NCBI RefSeq assembly: GCF_028372415.1
Contig: NC_092872.1
Location: forward strand, 12,622,979-12,686,978
DNA length: 64,000 nt
Direction: 5' to 3'
DNA from: Notamacropus eugenii
Taxonomy: Eukaryota; Chordata; Mammalia; Diprotodontia; Macropodidae
Shown: one piece after another, positions 1 through 12,124 of the stretch
Layout: each line of letters begins with the position of its first letter
Numbering within the stretch: the stretch's first letter is position 1
Notes under the pieces: generated by a model
Database searches by the model: none
What the model was told of the DNA's origin: nothing
Seen by the model: only the letters and a program-made list of their open reading frames with translations
Program-made: the position numbers and the translations under genes

Positions 1-226
1 TGGTCAAAGATTATGACCAGGCAATTTTCAGATGAAGAAATAAAAGCTATCTATGGTCATGAAAAAAATGTTCTAAATCACTATTGACTAGAGGAAGCAA
101 ATTAAAGTAACTCCAGTGCCACCTCACACCCATCACATTGGCTAATATGACAGAAAAGGAAAATTATAAATGTTGGAGGGATATGAAAAAATTGGGACAC
201 TAAACATTGCTGGTCTTCTAGCTACC
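1..226 (+). mobile_element. L1 ORF2 3' fragment (left part of an interrupted copy)
   Basis: The sequence reads like the C-terminal ORF2 region of marsupial L1: QFSDEEIKAIYGH is recoverable, and the bases match the L1 copy at about 63.04-63.24 kb in this same window. It stops near ACTAAACATTG and resumes at 2098-2108, so one L1 was split by a later insertion. Confidence 0.85.
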
Positions 227-815
227 AAGATTATGGAAGAAAAGAAAGCTTCAGAACCCAAAGTCAAGCCAAAATTGGTTCACAATGAAACAGTTGGCAG
301 AAGTATTTTATTATTTGAATGATTTTTTCCTTGTATTGAAATGATGGATCCAAAAACTTCAAGATTTTTCAAAGTTCAAAGACAAGTTGAGGATAATATT
401 GCTTGCCATCATCAAATATATTAGAACAAAAGGAGAGTTACTGTCCAAACATCTCTTGGTAGACTCATTAAAAAAAAGTTCAGCCAACTTTTTTGATAAA
501 GGCTAAGTAAGTGCAGTGGATTGGGAAGGAGCCCCATACGACCCACCTATGTTAATTTTACTGTACAATACTTACTGTGCATGCTTTATCATTAACTTTA
601 ACCTTCATTTCATAATTCTGTTTATTATCATGGCATAGTGTTTAATATATCTGTATTTTAGTACATTTTATGATTTGTTATTTCGTGTATACCTTTGTTT
701 TATAGGCTAAGTGAAGTTTGTATGTAGTGGCAAATTTGCATTACGTAAAAATCACTTTACGTAGAGGTCTGCAGAACAATCTACTTATGTAAAATCAGAA
801 CTATCTGTAAAGACA
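227..815 (+). mobile_element. Tigger-type (Tc1/mariner, pogo) DNA transposon 3' part
   Basis: Translation gives broken pieces such as MMDPKTSRFFKVQRQVED and RVTVQTSLGRL, resembling the C-terminal end of Tigger transposases (DPN..RF.KVKR ... TVQTSL). It is followed by an AT-rich tail and a terminal segment with TTACGTAAAAATC and ACTTATGTAAAATC, like Tigger-family ends. Stops and frameshifts show it is an old, inactive copy. Confidence 0.65.
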
Positions 816-1216
816 AGTTCATTTCAGGCTAATTCTACCTAACTCCCATGGCAGTTCTGCAGCTATGACTCTACCACCTGGCTGAAGAATGTAGCAGGAT
901 AGGCTCTAGCTCTGATTGTCAGAGGCAGCTATAATCACATCCTTCTCTTCATCGCCTATTCAGAATTTCAGGTGCGGTCTTAAAAAAATTTTAGGGAGAG
1001 GAGAATGAACAATTTTATGGATTCTGTGTCCTTTAAATCTTGACATCAATCCTAGTCTATTGTATCATCATGAAACTGGTTTCTCAATGACTCTTGCCAA
1101 AAGAACACAAATTTTGAAAAGCTAGACCAACCTAGAAAAGCTTCAGATATGGTGTCAGCAACACAGCATCTGCAGACTGAAAGTCAGGCTAGTTATGCAT
1201 ATAGAGGCTCATCTCC
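816..1216. other. Unassigned intergenic sequence
   Basis: Mixed-composition sequence between the Tigger remnant and a hairpin-forming repeat. No open frame or repeat I recognise. Confidence 0.5.
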
Positions 1217-1345
1217 AGAAATGATTTTTTGTTTTTCATAGTTCCCATTGTGGCTTAAAGGTATAGGTACAGGTATCTTTAAAGGGATGGGGTAGGTATC
1301 TTTAAGCCACAATGAGAACTATAAAACAAACTAAAAATATTGCAC
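1217..1345. repeat. Inverted repeat able to form a long hairpin (MITE-like)
   Basis: The arm around 1231-1265 (core CATTGTGGCTTAAAG) is matched in reverse complement around 1296-1330 (core CTTTAAGCCACAAT), with about 30 nt between. Pairing extends outward with mismatches through the T-rich/A-rich flanks, giving arms of about 45 nt. It could be a foldback MITE or a local palindromic duplication. Confidence 0.75.
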
Positions 1346-1649
1346 AATGCTGTAAACATATCCCCTCACTCCCTTTTTGCTTTGGTGGTAACAAAAAACC
1401 AGGAAGGATGTTGTTTAAAAAAATCCATTTTCAAGTCTAAAACACCCCCATTGAACAGTTTATGCTCAAAGAGTGTGATCTTTGTCTCACAGTGCGCTAT
1501 ATGTTCTCACAATAAAAAAAAACCCAAAACACATAAAGAACTTGTAGCTAAATGGAAGCGTGGCTCACAGGTTCTCTTCAAAGAGAGGAATAAAGGGAAT
1601 TGATTCTATCCAGTGCCCAAAGGCAACAAGAAATTTCATTTCATGAGCT
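1346..1649. other. Unassigned intergenic sequence
   Basis: No repeat or gene recognised. An 87-codon open frame here has no domain or coding signature. Confidence 0.5.
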
Positions 1650-1910
1650 GCTATATGGTATAATGGATTGAGTCCTAGATAAAGATCCAGGAAAGTCTGA
1701 GTCTGAATCCTGATACTGATACTGACTGTATTCCTAGGCAAGGCACTTAATCTCTGTTTGCCTCAGTTTCCTCATCTGTAAATAGGGAATAATCACACCT
1801 TCTCTACTGGGTGTTGTCAAAGTCAAAAAGTCAAATAAGATATTACACATAAAGTGCTCCACCAATTTTTAAAGCCCCATATAAATGCTAATTATTATCT
1901 TATCTTGTAT
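1650..1910 (+). repeat. MIR / CORE-SINE copy
   Basis: The tRNA-like head (tatggtataatggattgagt) is followed by the CORE segment GCCTCAGTTTCCTCATCTGT and a tail with AAAGTGCTCC and ATAAATGCTA, all in the order of MIR on the plus strand. A second LINE/SINE-type tail with CAGTGCCTGGCACA lies at about 2048-2090, ending in an A-run. Confidence 0.85.
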
Positions 1911-2097
1911 AATAAGCATAAGTAGATTATTATGAAGATAATTATAGTTTAGATGCCCTCGGCTGCAAAGAATTAAGAAGTAGAGAAATTCTTCAAAGAG
2001 CTTGAGACAATTTTCAAATGAAGAAGAGAATGTTGTCTTTGTATGTCCCAGTGCCTGGCACACCATACTTGCTTACTTAGTAAATATTTGTTCCCTG

Positions 2098-2730
2098 AAA
2101 AAAAAAACATTGTTGGTGGAATTGTGAACTGATCCAATATTTGGATAACAATTTGGAACTATGCCCAAAGGGATATAAAACTGTGCATACTCTTTGATCC
2201 AGCAACACCACCATTGGTATCCCAAAGAGATTTTTTTTTAAAAAAAGGAAAAAGACCTATACATACAAAAATATTTACAACAGCTCTTTTTATGGTGGCA
2301 AAGAATTGGAAATTGAATGGATACCCATCAATCAGAGAGTGGCTGAACAAGTTGTGGTATATGATTGTGATGGAACATTATTGTGCAGTAAGAGATGCTG
2401 AGTAGGTGGATTTCAGAAAAACCTGGAAAGACTTAGATGAACTAATGCAAAGTGAAGTGAACAGAACCAGAAAATGTACACAGGGATAGCAATATTGTTT
2501 GTTTATCAGCCGTGAATAACTTAACTATTCCAGGTAATACAAGAATCCAAGACAATTCTTAAAGGACTTATGTTGACAAATGCTGTCCACCTCCAGGCAG
2601 GGAGTTGGTGGAGTCTGAATGGAGATCAAAGCATGTTTATTTTATTTTATTATTCTTATTTTGGGGGAGGGAGTGGCCATGACTAATATGGAAATATCAT
2701 TTATATTTATAAAGTATATCTATTAAATTT
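2098..2730 (+). mobile_element. L1 ORF2 end and 3' UTR (right part of the interrupted copy)
   Basis: Resumes at ACATTGTTGGTGGAATTGTG and carries the last ORF2 segment (KIFTTALFMVAKNWKLNGYPS and following), matching the L1 at 63.24-63.64 kb. Stops and indels show decay. The 3' UTR is cut near 2730 by unrelated sequence and appears to end at 3105-3275. Confidence 0.85.
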
Positions 2731-2744
2731 AATTTGGGTGGTCC

Positions 2745-2950
2745 GGCATTGCCCTGCTCATCTTACCTCATCCTAAACTTTCTTCTGCTGTATATTTTTA
2801 AAATGCTTCCTTGGCACTCTTTTTTCTTTTCAGTGTCATTATTACTCCCATTAACTCCCCCCTACCCTAAATTCTTGTAATAAATAAACAATCAAGCAAA
2901 AGAAAACCATACATGGGCCAATTCTGAAAATTTCCATTCCATTCTGCTCC
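2745..2950 (-). mobile_element. Older L1 3' UTR fragment, inverted
   Basis: The pyrimidine-rich stretch with CTTGTAATAAATAAACAATCAAGCAAAAG resembles the minus-strand L1 3' sequence at about 61.2 kb. It lies between two pieces of the plus-strand L1 3' UTR, so probably inserted into it. Confidence 0.5.
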
Positions 2951-3104
2951 TCTGCCAAGTGGTGGGAAGTATTATTATTAATCAGTCTTCTAGAGCAACA
3001 GTGTCATATTCAAATAGATACAGTTAGCTGAGGGTCCCATGTTGACTTAGAAAATCACAACTTAACTTTATCTATCTTATATTCTTAAAATTTTTGTTAA
3101 ACAT

Positions 3105-3275
3105 TCGGAAATGTGTTTTGCATGACTGAATATGTATAACCAATACCAAATTGCTTGCCTTCTCATTGAAGGAGGTGGGGAGGGAGGGAGAGAGAGAATT
3201 TGGAACTCAAAAATTTTAAAAAACACCAAATGTGAAAAATGGTTTTTACATGCAATTGGAAAAAAATAAAATATT
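3105..3275 (+). mobile_element. L1 3' UTR terminal piece with A-rich tail
   Basis: GTTTTGCATGACTGAATATG, then GCTTGCCTTCTCA, a GGGAGGGAGG purine tract, GAATTTGGAACTCAAAA and an AAAAAATAAAATATT end match the usual marsupial L1 3' terminus. Likely the end of the copy at 2098-2730. Confidence 0.75.
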
Positions 3276-3424
3276 CAAAACTCAGAATTGGAAGCAGAAC
3301 CAGAAGTGAAGTTTCTTTTTAAAGACAAGATAGAAAATGCAAGTGTGAGGACAGAGGAGAAAGTGCCAGTAGAAAGGAAGAGATTGAAGATACCAGAGAG
3401 AAGGAGAATGACTGAGGAAGAAAG

Positions 3425-4179
<755 letters not shown>

Positions 4180-4780
4180 CTATTTTCAAAGCTAACCTAC
4201 TTGTGTGTTTCCTTCGGAACTTTCTTCTGTCTCCTTCAGTGCATTTTCAAAGATACTTCAAAGACCCTCTTTTATTTTTATTTCTTTTGGGGGAGGGCAT
4301 CCCTATCTTTAGCTCTTCCCTTCTTCCCCCAAATCTTTCTGACAAAATAAAGGGAAAAAACACAATCCTTGTCGCAAATGTTCAGTCAAGCAAAACAAGC
4401 CCCACGTTTGCCGTATCCAATAATGTACGTCTCATTCTGTACCCTAGGTGTCAGAAGGTGAATAGCATGTTTCATTATTAGTTCTCTAGAATCATGGTTT
4501 GTCATTGCAATGATTAGAATTCTTGTCTTTCCAAGTTTTTTACTTATAATGTCATTGTCGCTGTGTAAATTGTGTTCCCAGCTCTTTTCACTTTGCTCTA
4601 GAAATAAAAGAAATAAATCTTTAAAAGGGCCTATTAAAAATAAATCCTTGATACCTACTTATTTTCTTGTCTTCAACATTTTTCTTCTAAAAATGGATTG
4701 TAGAAGAATTTGTGTTGTTTGATGAGTCTGTTTAGGTAGATTCCAATTAGCTGAAGTTTTTCTGTCTTTTGTTTAAAAGA
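4180..4780 (-). mobile_element. Old L1 3' UTR fragment, inverted
   Basis: On the plus strand it reads as a pyrimidine-rich start, GACAAAATAAAGGGAAAAAAC, TCAAGCAAAACAAGCCC, ACGTCTCATTCTGTACCCTA and ATTAGTTCTCTAGAATCATG, a pattern of old marsupial L1 3' ends in reverse, comparable with 61.1-61.6 kb here. Confidence 0.7.
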
Positions 4781-4785
4781 GTACC

Positions 4786-4965
4786 ACTTGTTTGTCCTTC
4801 ATTCTCAAAGAGGACCATGACATCAGGTAGATGATGCCATGACTTGCAAGTGAATTGGATTTGAGTGAGGTAGGGCTGTGCAAAGTCACCTGCCTCACTT
4901 TCTCCTCTAGAGCTATCTTGGTCTAGTGGCAAGATATAGATCATGATGACTGGAGATAGCCCCAA
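4786..4965. repeat. Marsupial SINE
   Basis: TTGTCCTTCATTCTCAAAGA, GGACCATGACATCAGG, ATGCCATGACTTGCAAGTGA, GGGCTGTGCAAAGTCACCTG and a final GATGACTGGAGATAGCCC form a compact unit that I recognise as a common marsupial interspersed repeat. Orientation is not assigned. Confidence 0.7.
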
Positions 4966-5254
4966 AAGAGTGCCACTATCAACTTCCTGTCAGTAGAATG
5001 GTCTTCCAGCTGTGAGGATGGATTTGCAATGACCCAAACATATTTCATTCCTCCACTTCCCCTTACAGGGCATTCTACTTGTTTCAGATACAAGGCAGCT
5101 GGATTAGGGGTACCATTTGTGACTATAAAATAAAGCCAGGCTACCTGACACCCAAAAGGATCATATTAGGCAACTCTGACACTGTTCCTAGCATTATTTG
5201 CATTGCTAAGCAGCACAAAGATAGAACATAACGTCATCCATAAAATGGTAGAAT

Positions 5255-5365
5255 TTCAGACCTAGAAGGAACCTTAGAAATCACCCAGCCCAATCTTGTC
5301 ATTTGATAGAAAATGAAAAAATGGAGTCCTCAGGGAATGAAGTGACTTTAATTAATGACAGATTA
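5255..5365 (-). repeat. CORE-SINE / MIR-like fragment
   Basis: GAATTTCAGACCTAGAAGGA, CCTTAGAAATCACCCAGCCC and a degenerate GATAGAAAATGAAAAAATGG segment match the common reversed CORE-SINE arrangement. Confidence 0.6.
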
Positions 5366-5534
5366 GACTTTGGATCCAGTTTGATAATAATCATAGCTGA
5401 CAATTATATGGCACTTTAGGAGATAGAAGTCAAATATAGTGCTTTCTAACCTTCTCAAAGCTAAGGGTCTCAAAACCTTCCCAGTCAGTTCTACATCAAC
5501 AACGTCTACAGGCTCATCACAGCTTAGGCATTAC

Positions 5535-5625
5535 TCAATTTTTTTCAGAGAGGGAAACTGAGGCATACAGAAGAGAAGTGAGTTGTTCATAGTTGGGTCA
5601 TGATTGAGCAGAACACGACTGAGTA
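5535..5625 (-). repeat. MIR CORE fragment
   Basis: GAGGGAAACTGAGGCATACA followed by a degenerate tail is the reversed CORE segment. Confidence 0.6.
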
Positions 5626-5964
5626 GCCCTGACTGCCTTTCTCCCTGGCAACTACCATACTAAACTCACTTTCTATTGGGAATGAACAACGTTGAATCTA
5701 CTATTTTGAAGCTCTGGCCAGAAGAAAGCAGGAACACGTGTTTCTCCCTCATTTGAACACCTTTTTATGTACTTCAAAGGCATGAGTGATGGTTCTGGGT
5801 TTTGGCAGATTCCAAGTGGCTACAGAAACCAAGGTTAATTCTTTTTTTTTTTTTTCCTGTGGGAACTCACTCCAGATGCCAAGAGGGTGAGGAGGGGGAG
5901 CTGTCATTCCCCTTAACATTTCGGGACAATACTATATTCACTCCTTACAACACTGCTTGGCCTT

Positions 5965-6045
5965 ATGATGGCTTTGGGCAAGTCACCAGCTGACCTCAGG
6001 ACCTCAGTTTCTCTCTCTGTAAAAGTAGAGGCTGAACTTCTGCCC
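5965..6045 (+). repeat. MIR fragment
   Basis: CTTTGGGCAAGTCACC and CCTCAGTTTCTCTCTCTGTA appear in MIR plus-strand order. Confidence 0.65.
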
Positions 6046-7095
6046 TAGCTGGCTACAGAGCGAGGCGGTGCTGGGAAGGAAGACACCCCTTTTAGAGGAG
6101 AGTGAAGAAGAAGCCAGTGCAAAGAGAAGTATTGATGGAGCCTGCTGCCTCTCCACCTCCCCTGTGAAGGTCAATTAGAGCGGCAAACAGTTCCCACCAG
6201 AAGCTCTGGCTGTCCCTCAAAGCTGCCGAGCCCCAGAGGGTGCGTGGCAGCGGCATGCAGCATGATTAATGAAAGTAGATCCGGGCTGCCCACTGGGCCT
6301 GGACTTCAGGGGCCCAAAATAAATAAATAAAAAGCCAAGAGAGAAGAAAGGCTGATTCCTTTTCTTCCAGGAGCTGGAAGGCATCGGGGACCAATGGAGC
6401 CAACAGCAGGGCTCCCAGTGATCAAGGGGAGTGGAGCAAAGCCCAGGGATGCCCTTTGGCAGCTGATCCTTGTACATCAAGCTGCTCTCACATTCCTCTG
6501 GCCCTGTCCTCCTTCCTTCAGGTTGGCCCTCTGAGATAGCTTGAAGGGATCTATCTGCTCAAGGATCCTTTGTCTGTTCCATGTGGCAGCGCTCCCTTGC
6601 CTATATTTCACTTGCAGTCTGGGTGACTGGGCAGGCCAGACAGGATGCTGGCAGGCAGCCTATCCACCTCCCTCCCCCAGAGGCTGAGGGGCCTGAGCGA
6701 GTGACTGCTTTGCAGCATTATCTAAGAAGGGCGAGCATCCACTTTCACCTTGTCTTGGATTACAGCAGTTCTCCTGGAGCACTCTGCATACAAAATTTTT
6801 TTTTTAATATACATCTACAGATCTTCCTTAATCCAAAGGACTGACTGCAGGTCTGAGACATCTTAAGTTAACTGCTCCTGGTCTACTTTTCACTGCCATC
6901 TCCTGACTTTCTAGAATCCACACCCCAAGTCAGTGCCTCTGATAATAATCCTATTTCATTCTTCTCTACAATTTCATAATTCAGACTGAGGGAAGAGATC
7001 CCATCTCTGTACACTTGTGTTGACCTCTGTGTAAAGGGGAGAAGCAGCACACATCTTGTAACAGCTCTGAGGAAAAGCTGTTACCCTAATTTTCT
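6046..7095. other. Repeat-free intergenic block downstream of CSPG5
   Basis: About 1 kb with no recognisable interspersed repeat, moderate GC and several transcription-factor-like motifs (for example ATGATTAATGA and AAATAAATAAATAAAAA). No coding signature is seen. It is a candidate conserved noncoding element only by its lack of repeats. Confidence 0.35.
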
Positions 7096-7097
7096 CA

Positions 7098-7316
7098 GAG
7101 GTTCTTAATCTTTTGGGGATCACAGACCTCTTTGATAGTCTGGTGAAGTCTATGATGTTTTTAAATGCAGAGTATCAGATACATAGAATTATAAAGGAAG
7201 TCAAAGTTTAGTGAAAATGAAGAAGTAATTTTTTCCCACACTAGTTCTCAGACATCTTTTAATCTATCCACAGGCCCCTAGGGTTTTGTGGATCCCAACT
7301 TAAGAATTCTTGACCT
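7098..7316. mobile_element. hAT-like MITE remnant
   Basis: Begins GAGGTTCTTAATCTTTTGGG and GGATCACAGACCTCTTTG, and ends CCCAACTTAAGAATTCTTGA, imperfect terminal inverted repeats around an AT-rich middle. It resembles a common mammalian non-autonomous DNA transposon. Confidence 0.6.
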
Positions 7317-7474
7317 AATTGATTACATGTTCTCTCTTGCTGACAACACCATTCCTTCACTTTTCTCTGGTCTGTTATAAGCAAAGGGCTCCTTTCCTGA
7401 CTAGTTATCAGGATATTTTATTAAATGACCAATAGATCACTGACTGGGTTATTGTGAATATTAAAATAACCATG

Positions 7475-7585
7475 AAGAGGGACACCAGGAAGTCAGAGGG
7501 GAAAGAGACAGAGGAAAAAAAGGCAGAGAGACAGAGAAAGAAACACAGAAAGGCAGAGGCACAGAGAGACAGAGTGACAAAGAAA
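7475..7585. repeat. Purine-rich low-complexity tract
   Basis: A run of GAGA/AGAC/GAAA-type sequence on the plus strand. It explains the open frames on both strands here. Confidence 0.7.
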
Positions 7586-7619
7586 GTACAACGGGGGTAC
7601 ACAAGACTTGGGGGAGAAT

Positions 7620-9244
7620 TTCTAGCTCAATATAAACAGGAAAGTCTATAATAAATGACATATACGTGGAAAGTACAATACTTTACAATTACCATAAACA
7701 CACAGAGGAATACATTTCAGGAAATAGTTAACAGCTAATTAATAGTTGATAATTTCAGAAGACAGATAGTAGGAATTAAGTTTCAAAACCCTCAGTCTCT
7801 TTGATCTTTGCTAAGATTATTTCACACAACGTTATGTGACATACAACCATGAGTGGAGGAAAGACAGGGAAGCTAAGAAAAAGAGAGAAATGGAGACATA
7901 CTCAGGTCAATACCCTGGCAGAAAGAGTGAGCTAGGAGATGATGGTCTGGAGTAGGGGGTGGGGAGAGATCAGATGGGTTCTGGACTAGCAAGAGGCCAG
8001 AGAAGAAAAAAAATGAGTTGTCAGGGCCAGGAAGAGGAAATTCTGTGTGTTCACAATCCACAGCCATCTCAGTCTTAATCTTGTTAGAGAATTCATTACC
8101 TGCTCCTCCATTTTCTCCTGAGAGCTGAAGGCAAAAATCATACCCTCTCCCTTCCAAACTCTATGCCAGATTTGAGGGTCCCTGGGCATGTTGTCTGCTA
8201 GATCCTTTGCTAGAAGCTAACGACCCTTAATGAGATATGTGTGATTTGAGAGGTGCTGAAGAGGTCCCTTGCCCAAAACACTCTCCCTGTTGAATCGGGA
8301 TCGTACTTGAGATTTGAAACATTTTCAGTTTTTAATTGAGATACACAGTTACCATGCATTATGTCCAGACATCAGACATGAAAGTCTTGACAGAGGGAGA
8401 CATAAGGGACATTTTTTTCCCAGCCATTCTCTGTATTATGGAATGGGATTTTTCCAAGTAGCATGAAAGTAATGGTTGCCTATCAGGAAGGGTGATGTTT
8501 GAAGGAAAGGCAGAAGGAATCTGAAGACAAACGTGTGAAGTGATTGTTTACGGCAGGGCTAGCCCCTTAAGACAGACATTCTGCCACAAACCAAAGTGAG
8601 GAGGAGAGACGAACACAGGAGACCGATGTCATGCTCTGAGAGTTACATGGGGCATGCTGGCAGATTCCTTTTTAACTCTACAGCCTTTATTTTGAATCTC
8701 CGATACTTGGCAGCTCTATTGTACCTATCTCCCCTCCCACCTTTTTTGTTGTCGCCCCCTTCCTGATAAGGTTTTTCCCTTATGGGCTCCTGGGAGGGTT
8801 TATTGGACTGATGTGTTCCACAGAATACTTTAATAAGTCCCTAGTTAAAAGAATTCTCTCAAACCATGCTTGAGAGAGATTTAAGAGTTACTATTGACCC
8901 CAAATTTGTCTAAATGGATAGGGGACGAGGTAGGAGGGGCTGAGGGCACCAAGGCACAAGGTTGAAAGCCCACTAACTCACAAACCCGAGTCCTGATGTC
9001 CCTATGGTCTGTGAAAGAGTGGAGGATGCCTTCTGGGATGGTGCTGTTAGTACCCTCTCTAGGAGCCCATTCCTCATCCCAGAGTGAGAATGCCGAAAGG
9101 AAAGCATTATCAGACAGGTAGAGTTAGAAGGCTGTGGGGGGGAGGAGTGGACAGTGCTGACTGACAGATCGTCACTAGTGAGGTCTTCACTTTGAACCAA
9201 GAAGAACAAATGGGCAGGGAAGAAAAACAACAGCCCCCAGAGTC
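7620..9244. other. Unassigned intergenic sequence downstream of CSPG5
   Basis: No repeat family or gene recognised with confidence. Short open frames (up to 94 codons) lack motifs. Confidence 0.5.
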
Positions 9245-9607
9245 GGGCAACTTTAAAAAATGTTTTATTTCAAGAACTTTCTTTTTTTGCTTTTACTTGT
9301 ATTTCAAAAAAAGGTGGATCAAAGTACAAAAAAAGTCAGTTGAGTCACAGCAAAGGTTTAGAAATCACAGCATCAGAACTAACCCAAGCAGTATACAGAC
9401 AGCACAGATCAGACACCCCGACGCGCGCAATTCAGCTTAGGCTCTTCACATATTTTTCGGGGATCTTTCCCCCATTCTGTACAAAACACATCAAAGCATG
9501 CCATGAAGTCAGAAAAAGGAAAAGTTTAACAAATGGTTACAAGAAATGGAGCTGTACAATGGGTCGATTTTCTTTTCCTCCTCTTCTCCTTCTCCTCTTC
9601 CTTTGCT
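9245..9607 (-). other. CSPG5: CSPG5 3' UTR
   Basis: About 360 nt follow the stop codon to a canonical AATAAA (TTTATT on the plus strand at 9264-9269). Just beyond it is a T/G-rich stretch expected of a cleavage downstream element. The UTR is A/T-rich near its end with several homopolymer runs. The 3' boundary is approximate because the cleavage site is inferred. Confidence 0.75.
9264..9269 (-). terminator. CSPG5: CSPG5 polyadenylation signal AATAAA
   Basis: A perfect AATAAA on the minus strand lies 339 nt past the CSPG5 stop codon. A TGTTGTTTTT tract lies about 35 nt further downstream. No better signal was seen between the stop and this site. Confidence 0.7.
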
Positions 9608-9769
9608 TCATGTTAAATTATTCTGGAGACAGTTCACTTCTGACTCTTCTTGGTCACCTTTGCTACTGTCATGTTTGGGTGACATGGAATTCTGAATGTT
9701 AAATGACTCCTCCTCTTTTAGGCAGGACTTCAGAACATCCTGCATTTTATGGGATATGTTGGAGTCATC
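9608..9769 (-). CDS. CSPG5: CSPG5 coding exon 5 (C-terminal tail and stop)
   Basis: This last coding exon gives the final 53 residues (508-560) and a TGA stop. It starts DDSNISHKMQDVLKSC, continues KEEESFNIQNSMSPK, and ends VNCLQNNLT, the conserved C-terminus of neuroglycan C. The acceptor is TCTTCCAG after a pyrimidine-rich tract, phase 0, matching both donors of exon 4. The stretch around SPKHDSSKGDQEESE differs from my memory of the human tail (SPKLEGGKGDQADLD), a plausible marsupial divergence. With this exon the protein is 560 aa (long) or 533 aa (short), against 566 and 539 in human as I recall. Confidence 0.95.
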   Translation of the reverse strand, partial: DDSNISHKMQDVLKSCLKEEESFNIQNSMSPKHDSSKGDQEESEVNCLQNNLT

Positions 9770-12124
9770 CTGGAAGAGGAAAAATTTGGGAGGGGGAGAG
9801 GAGAAAGAACGAGAGAGAGAAATCAGACAGAATAAGTTTCCAACATCCGATCCGTGTTAGCAGATCTGAGAAAGGGGGAAAAAAGGGGAGATCGCTAAGA
9901 CTGGCCGAAGCTATTTGTGAGTTACCTTTAGGAATTCTATAATTTTATTGGGATCAGATTAAAATTAGATTGAAAAGGAATGGGCAGCCACACAACTGGT
10001 TCTTCTGGGATGTGGAACCATAAATCTTAGGTTTGCTAATTCATCATCATGGGAGGCACAGTCATAAAGAGTCTTGGACACACAAAGGTCTTGCCTTCAG
10101 ACAAGTCAAAGACCTTTCACAGCATTGGATTTATGCAGGTCTGCCTACTTTTCACACTGACTTTACTGTAGCTAGGATTTTCTCATGTACTGTTCTACTT
10201 CTGAGAGGATACCTCTCAGCAAGCACGGGGATATTTTCTACTTTCTAGTCCCAATGAGGTACAGGATAACTTTGGGGGCAACTAATCTGTACAGTGAAGA
10301 AATCCCATTTTTAATCAGAGAACAGAAATGTAACCTCCTTTATCCCCTATTTCTTTATTATCAGACCTGGACCCATTAGGAGATTGTAACTAAAATGGCT
10401 TCCTTGCTGAAGGGACTTCACAGGAGTGATTTCTGTTGCTTGAATGGTACCCAGTGATCTGTGCTAGTCAGGTTCATATTCCCCCCCTCACTTTAGATAG
10501 GTACCACATTCCCACCAAACATATTACAGCCTGCAAAATAGGACAATTGTTTTTGTGATTATGACATCCCTCAAGGCCCCTACACCTCTTATACATGTCT
10601 TTTAACACAATTTCAAGGTTCTTTTATTGATATATTACATTCTACATTACTGAAGCTTCAGATGTGCTTCATCCTTTTTCTTTCTTTCACAATTCTCTCT
10701 CTGATCTGTCTTTACCTACTTTGGGCCATTTTTGGAGACAATAACCAAACTCACTAGGTAGTGATTATTTTTCTAAATGGCCAAGATAGTTCTCAGACTC
10801 CACTGATAAGAGGTCATATAAACCATCTGAGAATCCTTTTCTGTTATTGATCATAAATTTGGAAAGTCTTTCGTTGGTTAGGAAGCTGAGAACATTGGCG
10901 TTATGGATTTCCCTCCTGTCACTTTCCAAGTGTTGACCAAGTGTTTCCCTATCACCACTGTAAAGCAAGAAGCCACTGGACTTAATGTCATGAGGTTGTT
11001 GGGCTCCATACAGACAGGAGTCAGGTTAAATTAAGTATCCCTTCTCTGAAGATCTTATAATATCGCCTGTTCTGAGATAATTTGCTGACATTGATCCAGG
11101 ACGCGTTTCTAGTATTTTATCTGGGCCCGCTGATTCCGGTTTCTACTTGGCCAACTTACTCCTTGACTCTGTGATCTGGTTTCACCTTTCCTGTCTTAGG
11201 TCCTCACTACTAGAGGAGCATTAAGGACAAATCTTCCAAAACTGCCATGCTGTGCCAGACGCTGAGATGCTTGATACTTAACCTGAGCCAGACCCACACC
11301 TGAGTCCAATACCTAGCCTGGGGTCCCTCAGTTTGAGAGACACGGTGAACTTGTAGAAAGTCCCAGGAAGTACAATGAAAACAACTGAAGGGTTGAAAAA
11401 CAGGCACTGAGCGAAAATTGTAAATGGAGTAGGATTAATTTAGTCTGAGGACAAATATAGTTAAACAGACATGAACAGATTTAACAGAGCTCTTCAGACA
11501 TGTGAGGAGTGTACTCCCTTGCACCCAGTGCAGGGATGAAGAAATAGACTTGAGATATTAATGGACAAGACAGCTGATGGAGGCACAGAATAGCGGGGAC
11601 ATTTTCATGTGCTTTTTCACAGAGAGTTTTGAAAACTTTATTTTCCAGGGTCATTGGGGAAAGTACACACAGGAGACTGAACTAGTGCACAATCCTTATT
11701 TTAAGCCTTTAGTAAAACTGGCTTCAAACCACAGCACAAGTCCTTTGGTCAATGGTGGCCTCACAGCAAGATATCCTTTTTCTACCTTCCAGGGGTTCCC
11801 TTTGATGCCTCCTTCCATTCTCTGGGGCATACTAAAGCCACAGGTATATTGTTGTAATATAAAGAAATTTAGATTGATGAAGCCATGGCATGGGAACCAA
11901 GCTAAACTTAGCCCCTTTGAGCCTTGTGGGAACTTGGATCAAAAAAGAGCCCTAAATTTGGGCCAAGTGGAAGGGAAAGCACATTCTAAGAAACGAACAA
12001 TTACTAAGCTGCCACTCAACATTTTCTGTCCAAACAGCAATGGAAGTTGTTTCATATCAGTACTATGCTGATATCACAGTATTTTCAACCTTGGCTCATT
12101 AGAATATTCTAAGCACTTTCTAAG

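Noticed and set aside
9340-9942. Plus-strand frames of 120 and 79 codons over CSPG5 exon 5
   Set aside because: Antisense shadows of the real C-terminal exon and its UTR.
11577-12071. 164-codon plus-strand frame in CSPG5 intron 4
   Set aside because: Longest frame in AT-rich DNA here, but no signal, domain, splice context or codon signature; antisense to the intron. Probably chance.
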